Program-made: the position numbers and the translations under genes
Shown: positions 7,092 to 12,308 of the stretch, one piece after another
Layout: every line of letters begins with the position of its first letter
Position numbering within the stretch: the stretch's first letter is position 1
The notes under the pieces: generated by a model
Database searches by the model: none
What the model was told of the DNA's origin: nothing
What the model saw: the letters and a program-made list of their open reading frames with translations, nothing else
From: an uncultured Ruminococcus sp.
GTDB lineage: Bacteria > Bacillota > Clostridia > Oscillospirales > CAG-382
NCBI GenBank assembly: GCA_902783535.1
Contig: CACZRJ010000138.1
Span: 1-12,308, forward strand
Length of the DNA stretch: 12,308 nucleotides
Direction of reading: 5' to 3'

Positions 7092-7138
7092 AAAAATGCC
7101 CGCGGAACGCTTCCTGAGAGCGGTCCGCGGGTTTCTTT
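7092..7138. terminator. Bidirectional terminator between the solute-binding protein and foldase genes
   Basis: Outer stem CCCGCGGA / TCCGCGGG (7099-7106 with 7124-7131), one mismatch, then inner stem CGCT / AGCG around a 7-base loop. On the plus strand TTTCTTTC follows; on the minus strand CATTTTTC follows. It lies 22 bases past the plus-strand stop and 18 bases past the minus-strand stop codon, so it can serve both genes. Confidence 0.88.
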
Positions 7139-7149
7139 CGATTGTGGGA

Positions 7150-8892
7150 TCAATAGTAAAAGCTTTCAGCTGTTCTGACGTTAAAGCGGTCCAGCACATT
7201 CTGATTCACCGTGACCTGATCGTAGAAACCGGTCAGATAGTTGTGGAACGCTTCGGATTCGAGCGGAGAAAGGATCTCCGATTTGACCTTTTCGACGTCC
7301 TCCTGTCCCGCGGAAAGTCTGTGAAGGATGTATACGCCGTAGCCGTTAAGTTCAACCCGGACGACTTCCCCTTCCTTGGCAGCCTTCAGCGCCTCGGCAA
7401 GCCTCTCGTTCAGATTGGTCAGATTCAGAACGGTCGGCTCTGAATACGTGTAAGCGGCGCCGTCTTCGGGAGAGGTGAAGAAGGGCTCGCTCGACGTGCG
7501 GTCTTTCAGCTGCGCGAAAGCGTTCCCGGCTTCCTCGCGAAGCACGCTCGCCGACATGGAAGCAAGGACGTCATTCTCGTCATACCCCTCGAGGTCCAGC
7601 GGCAGCCTCTGAATGACGTGCCAGCCGTAAGTCGTCTTGGTCAGCGCGTATTCGTTTTCCTTGAGTGTGAAGGAATCGGTTTCGAACTCGGAAGCCATCC
7701 GTCCTTTTGTGAAGGTGTACTTCGTTCCGCTGTCCTTGGTCTCGGATTTATGCTCGTCAAACGTCGTCGTTCCGGCTTTGAGTGCTTCATAAACGCTCTT
7801 CGCTTTTTCTTCGTCCGCAAGATCGTAAAGGATATGCTGAACAGTCACGTATTCCTTTTTAAAGAAATCCAGCGCAAGTTCGGAGCTCACCGCTTCGCGC
7901 ACGGTCTGCTCCATTCCCTGAAGGTCTTCGTCCACGACTTCGGACTTCCGGACGATGTAGCATCCGTCTTCTTCCGTCACAAGCGTCCATTCCCCGTTTG
8001 TCTCCACATTTTTATACAAACCGTTATCCGCTTCCGTTTTCAGAATGCACGCGGGTTCAAGATGCGTTTTTGCGTTTCCGTAAAGGTCGGCGGGAGCGGT
8101 TCCTTCAGACAGAGACTTCATTGCGGCTTCAGCTTCCGCCTGATGCTCGTAAGACAGGTATTCCACCTTGACGAACAGGCGCAGGAACGCGACCAGGATC
8201 TGTGCGTCCGTCAAATCTTTCGTCAAATCGACGACACGTGCCACCGATCCGCCGTTGCCGTCGGATTCGCGGAAACTGTAGACATAGCCTTCCGCCTTCA
8301 CGTAGTTCGCCTGAAACGAGTTGAGTACGTCCTCGTCGGGAATACGCGCGATTCCGTTATCGCCGTATCTGTAGTCGTGCAGCAGCGTCAGGAGCGAAGA
8401 GTACCGTTCATATCTTTCAAGCGCCGACGTAGTGAATCCGCGCTTTGCGAGCTCGATCTCCAGCGCGTCTTCCCCGCCGTAGTCGTCTCTGAGCTGCTGA
8501 ATGGCGTCCCTGATCTGCGCGAGCGTTTCTTCGTCCTGGATTTTCAGGCCGAGCTCGTCGCAGAGCTGTTCGACGACCAGCATCATCATACAGGATTCAT
8601 CGATCGTTTTGACGAGCTGCTTTTCAAATGTGACGCCTTCACTCATCTCATAGTCATACATCTGTTCAAGCGAGATCTGAGACCCGTAATAGCTCGCCAT
8701 CTGGCTGTACTGGTATTCGTAATAGCCTTTCAGGAAAGCCATGACGTATGCATAGTCGGACTCGGAGATGGTTTTCCCCTTGTAAGACATCGCCGTATCA
8801 GACGAAGAGCAGGCCGCCATCGTCAGGGAAAGCAGACAGATCAGGCAGGCGAGCGCAAGCGACGCCGCTTTTTTTATTTGTTTTCGACTCAT
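7150..8892 (-). CDS. PrsA/SurA-like foldase lipoprotein with a parvulin (PpiC) domain
   Basis: Predicted extracellular membrane-anchored chaperone and peptidyl-prolyl isomerase that helps exported proteins fold. The start is ATG 8892, with GGAGGT 4 bases upstream; a TTG at 8904 in the same frame overlaps that ribosome binding site. The signal peptide ends in lipobox MAAC with Cys28. A helical SurA-N-like part covers about 45-190. The clearest parvulin-like segment is about 349-429: VQHILYD at the front, then KGRMASEFETDSFTL and TTYGWHVIQR. The central GG-LG loop usual in active parvulins is not visible. Weaker copies may lie at about 243-320 (VKVEYLSYEHQ) and about 480-530 (ending GYGVYILHRL). 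Length is 580 aa, about twice that of PrsA. It lies just after mfd on the same strand, a common Clostridial arrangement. The family call is good; catalytic activity is uncertain. Confidence 0.82.
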   Translation of the reverse strand: MSRKQIKKAASLALACLICLLSLTMAACSSSDTAMSYKGKTISESDYAYVMAFLKGYYEYQYSQMASYYGSQISLEQMYDYEMSEGVTFEKQLVKTIDESCMMMLVVEQLCDELGLKIQDEETLAQIRDAIQQLRDDYGGEDALEIELAKRGFTTSALERYERYSSLLTLLHDYRYGDNGIARIPDEDVLNSFQANYVKAEGYVYSFRESDGNGGSVARVVDLTKDLTDAQILVAFLRLFVKVEYLSYEHQAEAEAAMKSLSEGTAPADLYGNAKTHLEPACILKTEADNGLYKNVETNGEWTLVTEEDGCYIVRKSEVVDEDLQGMEQTVREAVSSELALDFFKKEYVTVQHILYDLADEEKAKSVYEALKAGTTTFDEHKSETKDSGTKYTFTKGRMASEFETDSFTLKENEYALTKTTYGWHVIQRLPLDLEGYDENDVLASMSASVLREEAGNAFAQLKDRTSSEPFFTSPEDGAAYTYSEPTVLNLTNLNERLAEALKAAKEGEVVRVELNGYGVYILHRLSAGQEDVEKVKSEILSPLESEAFHNYLTGFYDQVTVNQNVLDRFNVRTAESFYY

Positions 8893-8935
8893 TGTGACCT
8901 CCAAAACGGTGCGTCATGTTGATTATATACGTAAG

Positions 8936-8963
8936 ATTATACTTCTCAGATGCGAAAAATCAA
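8936..8963 (-). promoter_or_regulatory. Promoter of the foldase gene, overlapping the end of mfd
   Basis: On the minus strand TTGATT (8963-8958), a 16-base spacer and a perfect TATAAT (8941-8936). The -35 overlaps the TGA stop of mfd. A second TATAAT lies 14 bases further on (8927-8922) without a clear -35. No terminator separates the two genes, so the foldase may be made both from this promoter and by read-through from mfd. Confidence 0.7.
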
Positions 8964-11900
8964 TCTTCTTTTTGTAAGAAATTTTTGTACAGGGAAAGAA
9001 ACGTCTCGCAGTCCGGTAAAATGGACCCGTTGTCCGGCACCCTCACGGCGCCGTGCTGACGGCCGGCGAATGAGAACATCACTTTTCCGTGAAGTTCCTT
9101 CGAGCGCGCGATCGCCTCGCAGGCGGCGTGATCGGGAGACGGATGAAACAGGCAGACAAGCGTCTCTTTTTTTTCAATGGACGTGAATCCGAGATCCATC
9201 GCGTGATGCCTCAGAAGCGAAATGTCCAGCAGGGTCTCTGTCTGCTTCGGGACCGGCCCGAACCTGTCGCGCAGCTCGTCGGCAGTGTCATTTCGGTCCG
9301 CTTCGGTCCCGATGTCTCCGATGCGTTTGTACAGGTCCATCCGGACTTTCGGCGACGGGACGTAGGACTCCGGGATGTAAGCGTCCAGCGGGAGGTCGAT
9401 GAGGCAGTTCCTTTCCGCTTTCGGCTCCAGTCCCTTTTCGAGATTGACCGCGTCCTCGAGGATCTTGATATATAGGTCGTATCCGATCGTCTCCATCTGT
9501 CCGCTCTGCTCGGAACCGAGAATGTTCCCTGCTCCGCGCAGCTGCAGATCGCGCATCGCGATCTTGAAGCCGGACCCGAATTCCGTGAATTCCTGGATCG
9601 CCTGGAGCCGCTTTTCCGCGACTTCGGTCAGGATCGAATCCTTTCTGTACGTAAGGTAAGCGTATGCCTTTCTCGAAGATCTTCCGACTCTGCCGCGGAT
9701 CTGATGAAGCTGAGACAGACCCATCCTGTTCGCGTCCTCGATGATCAGCGTGTTGACATTCGGGAGGTTGACACCGGTCTCGATGATCGTCGTGCAGACG
9801 AGCAAGTCAATGTCGCCGTCCATCATGCGCCTCCAGACGTCGGACAGTTCCTCCTTGTCCATCTGTCCGTGAGCGACGGCGATCTGCCTGTCCGGAAACA
9901 GTTCCTTCAGCTTCGCAGCCTTTCCGTAGATGGAGTCGGTGTAATTGTAAAGATAGAAGACCTGCCCGCCGCGGCGGAATTCCCTTCGGATCGCTTCCGC
10001 GATCGCCGTCTCGTCATACTCCGCGACGAAAGTCTGGACCGGCACGCGGTCCACAGGCGCCTCTTCGAGAACGGACATGTCCCGTATCCCGGACATCGCC
10101 ATGTTCAGCGTTCTCGGAATGGGCGTTGCGGAAAGCGTCAGAACGTCGACCGTCTTGGACAGATGCTTCAGCGTTTCCTTGTGCTTGACGCCGAACCGCT
10201 GCTCCTCGTCGACGATCAGCAGACCGAGATCTTTGAATTTCACGTCCTTCTGAAGGAGCCTGTGCGTTCCGATGATGATGTTCAGACTGCCGGAGGCAAG
10301 TCTGTCGAGCGCCTGCTTCTGCTCCTTCTTCCCGACGAATCTGCTCACCATTGCGACTTCGACGGGATAGTTCCTGAACCTCGCGCTGATCGTCTGGTAG
10401 TGCTGAAGCGCAAGAATTGTTGTCGGAACGAGCACGGCGGCCTGCTTTCCGGCAAAAACGCATTTGAATACGGCGCGGAGAGCGACCTCCGTCTTTCCGA
10501 ATCCGACGTCCCCGCACAGAAGACGGTCCATAGGATACGGACGTTCCATATCGCGCTTGATCTCCTTTGCGGAGATGATCTGCCCTTCCGTTTCCTCGTA
10601 CTCGAATTCGCTCTCAAATACGGTTTGAAACTCGTCGTCCGGCGGGAACGCGAACCCTTCGATCGCCCTTCGCTCCGCATACAGCCGGATCAGGTCCTTT
10701 GCGATCAGAGAAGCCGAATTTCTTGCGCGGATCTTCGCTTTTTTCCATTCGGCGCCGCCGAGCTTGTTCAGGCTGGCGTTCTCGGAGCCGACGTATCTGC
10801 TGACAAGGTCCATCTGCTCGCACGGGACGTAGAGGATCCCTCCGTCCGCGTATACGAGCTTGATGAAATCACGCGTCACGCCTGCAGCGGTCATATTGAT
10901 GATCCCGGCAAACCTCCCGATCCCGTGATTCACGTGGACGACGAGATCCCCGTCCGACAGATCGGTATACGATTTGATCTTCTCCGTCTGGGAAGAGGAC
11001 TTCCGTTTCTTCGGCGCGACGTAATCGTATGAATCGGAAGCTTCCACGAGGAGCGTGAAGCGGATCGAGGGAACGGTGAATCCCTCCTTGACCGCTTCCG
11101 ACGGCGCCGCGAACAGATTGACGACGCCGGGATACAGACGTTCCGGGGATTCGACGACCGGGACGGACTGCGCCCTCAGCTGGTCTCCGAGTGAATGAAG
11201 CGCATAGTCGTTGGGCGCGAGGAAAGCGACCGTCTCGCCGTCGGCGAGGTACGGACCGACGAAGTCCGGCAAGGACGTCTTTTTTGCAGTAAAGAGATCC
11301 GTCGGGCTGGAAGGAATGGAGCATTCGGTCTTCGCGCGGAATCTGATCCCCGTTCTGCGGAAAAAGTCCACAAGGACACCTGCGCCGGAAAAGTCGGCGC
11401 AGAAATCGTCGTCTCCGCACAGCGGAAGTCCGCTCTTCATACGCATGAGCCCCCTGGACGCCAGGCTTTCGCATACGCCTACGGTCTCGCGGAAGAACAT
11501 TTCCGCGCGGTCGGTCAGACGCTTGGTGTCGAACAGGACGGGAAGCGCGTCCTTCATCGCGCACGGCAGCCGGAATTTCTCGGGGTAGATCAGCGCGGCA
11601 TATCTGTCCGGATAATCCGGCCCTTTTCCCGACATCAGGCTTTCCATTTCCTCCCGGATCTGCGCGACGTATTTTTCCATCGCGATCTCTCCTCCGAGCA
11701 GAGCGGAGAGCTCGTCCTGAATGCGTCCCGAGGCTTCCCGGTCCGTCAGGAACTCTTCGCACGGAAGGATCTCGCATGCGCCGGCCGTTTCCACCGTCCG
11801 CTGCGTATACCTGTCGAAAAATCCGATGCTGTCCGCCTCGTCTCCGAAGAAATCGACGCGGACCGGATTCGGGTACTGGACCGAAAAAACGTCGAGCACG

Positions 11901-12308
11901 CCGCCGTGTACGGAATACTGACCGGGGCCTTCGACCAGGTCGAACCTCTGATACCCGGCGGATTCAAGGGACGCGATGAGGGACATCAGGTCATACGAAG
12001 CGCCCTTTTCGATCCTCATCGTTCCGGCGCGAAGTCTTTCCAGAGGCATCGTGTACTGCATGACGGCGTCCGGTACGGTAATAACGACGTCGTATTCGCC
12101 CCTTGATACGGCGGACAGAACTTTCAGACGTTCGTGTACGTTTTCTCTCGAATACGACGTAATGTTTTCAAAGACGAAGTCGCGCGCCGGATAGACGTAA
12201 ACGCGGCGGAAAACGGTCTCCAGCAATGTCTGAAGCCGGTAGGCGTCCTTTTCTTCAGGAACGACGACAAGCCCTTTCTTTCCGCACGACTTCAGCAGAG
12301 AAATCAGG
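8960..12308 (-). CDS. mfd: Transcription-repair coupling factor Mfd, start missing
   Basis: ATP-driven DNA translocase that removes RNA polymerase stalled at DNA damage and recruits UvrA. The frame is open to the window edge; 1115 residues are visible and about 50 are missing, judged from the usual 1150-1180 aa. The N-terminal UvrB-like part includes GGVLDVFSVQYPNPVRVDFF at about 135-155. The RNA-polymerase-interacting domain begins near 450 (GDLVVHVNHGIGRFAGI, Asp454). The translocase motor has Walker A GDVGFGKTEV with Lys605, the DEEQ box with Asp700, TLSATPIPRT, and motif VI IRGRVGRSSRKAYAYL near 865-880. Next comes the translocation module QLRGAGNILGSEQSG. The C-terminal TRCF domain ends in KNFLQKED. 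All expected motor motifs are intact. The foldase gene follows 67 bases on; in many Firmicutes pth lies upstream of mfd, but that is outside the window. Confidence 0.97.
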   Translation of the reverse strand, partial: LISLLKSCGKKGLVVVPEEKDAYRLQTLLETVFRRVYVYPARDFVFENITSYSRENVHERLKVLSAVSRGEYDVVITVPDAVMQYTMPLERLRAGTMRIEKGASYDLMSLIASLESAGYQRFDLVEGPGQYSVHGGVLDVFSVQYPNPVRVDFFGDEADSIGFFDRYTQRTVETAGACEILPCEEFLTDREASGRIQDELSALLGGEIAMEKYVAQIREEMESLMSGKGPDYPDRYAALIYPEKFRLPCAMKDALPVLFDTKRLTDRAEMFFRETVGVCESLASRGLMRMKSGLPLCGDDDFCADFSGAGVLVDFFRRTGIRFRAKTECSIPSSPTDLFTAKKTSLPDFVGPYLADGETVAFLAPNDYALHSLGDQLRAQSVPVVESPERLYPGVVNLFAAPSEAVKEGFTVPSIRFTLLVEASDSYDYVAPKKRKSSSQTEKIKSYTDLSDGDLVVHVNHGIGRFAGIINMTAAGVTRDFIKLVYADGGILYVPCEQMDLVSRYVGSENASLNKLGGAEWKKAKIRARNSASLIAKDLIRLYAERRAIEGFAFPPDDEFQTVFESEFEYEETEGQIISAKEIKRDMERPYPMDRLLCGDVGFGKTEVALRAVFKCVFAGKQAAVLVPTTILALQHYQTISARFRNYPVEVAMVSRFVGKKEQKQALDRLASGSLNIIIGTHRLLQKDVKFKDLGLLIVDEEQRFGVKHKETLKHLSKTVDVLTLSATPIPRTLNMAMSGIRDMSVLEEAPVDRVPVQTFVAEYDETAIAEAIRREFRRGGQVFYLYNYTDSIYGKAAKLKELFPDRQIAVAHGQMDKEELSDVWRRMMDGDIDLLVCTTIIETGVNLPNVNTLIIEDANRMGLSQLHQIRGRVGRSSRKAYAYLTYRKDSILTEVAEKRLQAIQEFTEFGSGFKIAMRDLQLRGAGNILGSEQSGQMETIGYDLYIKILEDAVNLEKGLEPKAERNCLIDLPLDAYIPESYVPSPKVRMDLYKRIGDIGTEADRNDTADELRDRFGPVPKQTETLLDISLLRHHAMDLGFTSIEKKETLVCLFHPSPDHAACEAIARSKELHGKVMFSFAGRQHGAVRVPDNGSILPDCETFLSLYKNFLQKED

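Noticed and set aside
6027..7199. Open frame of 390 codons on the minus strand
   Set aside because: It is antisense to the solute-binding protein gene and runs through the shared terminator into the foldase gene, which a real gene there would not do.
7618..8922. Open frame of 434 codons on the plus strand
   Set aside because: It is antisense to the foldase gene, which has a good ribosome binding site, signal peptide and promoter. The antisense product resembles no family.
9704..11032. Open frame of 442 codons on the plus strand
   Set aside because: It is antisense to the motor region of mfd, which is intact. Its His/Arg/Asp-rich composition is typical of a shadow frame in GC-rich DNA.

Overview
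The window looks like a chromosomal housekeeping region of a moderately GC-rich Firmicute, most likely an uncultured Clostridia lineage. This is an inference from four things: strong GGAGG-type ribosome binding sites, TATAAT-type sigma-A promoters, lipoprotein signal peptides ending in a lipobox Cys, and the pairing of mfd with a PrsA-like foldase gene, which is common in Clostridia. I see no tRNA, rRNA, CRISPR array, transposase, integrase, phage gene or attachment site.

Layout by coordinate. 1-665 (-): N-terminal part of the ribosome-associated GTPase TypA/BipA, cut by the window edge, with its own promoter. 925-2826 (-): a lipoprotein beta-N-acetylhexosaminidase of family GH3 (NagZ type), with a strong promoter and a strong terminator. 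3113-3931 (+): a TM1586-type nitroreductase. 3991-4389 and 4455-5312 (-): an unrecognised 132-aa acidic protein downstream of a RimK-like ATP-grasp ligase, probably one transcript. 5550-7076 (+): an extracellular solute-binding lipoprotein with no permease beside it. 7150-8892 (-): a long PrsA/SurA-like foldase lipoprotein. 8960-12308 (-): transcription-repair coupling factor Mfd, lacking about the first 50 residues at the window edge.

The genes form short independent units, not one pathway. Three encode exported lipoproteins (cell-wall glycosidase, solute-binding protein, foldase). Three act in the cytoplasm on core processes or redox chemistry (TypA, Mfd, nitroreductase). The ATP-grasp pair is the only unit whose job cannot be guessed closely. 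Both convergent gene pairs share a hairpin terminator usable from either side. Both divergent gaps hold candidate promoters for both directions.

Several starts given here are shorter than the longest open frame. They were chosen from ribosome binding sites and, for two genes, because the promoter predicts a transcript that begins at or downstream of the longer start. I found no convincing new multi-gene system. The best leads are the ATP-grasp/orphan pair, the hairpin in the solute-binding protein leader, and the degenerate repeats of the foldase.
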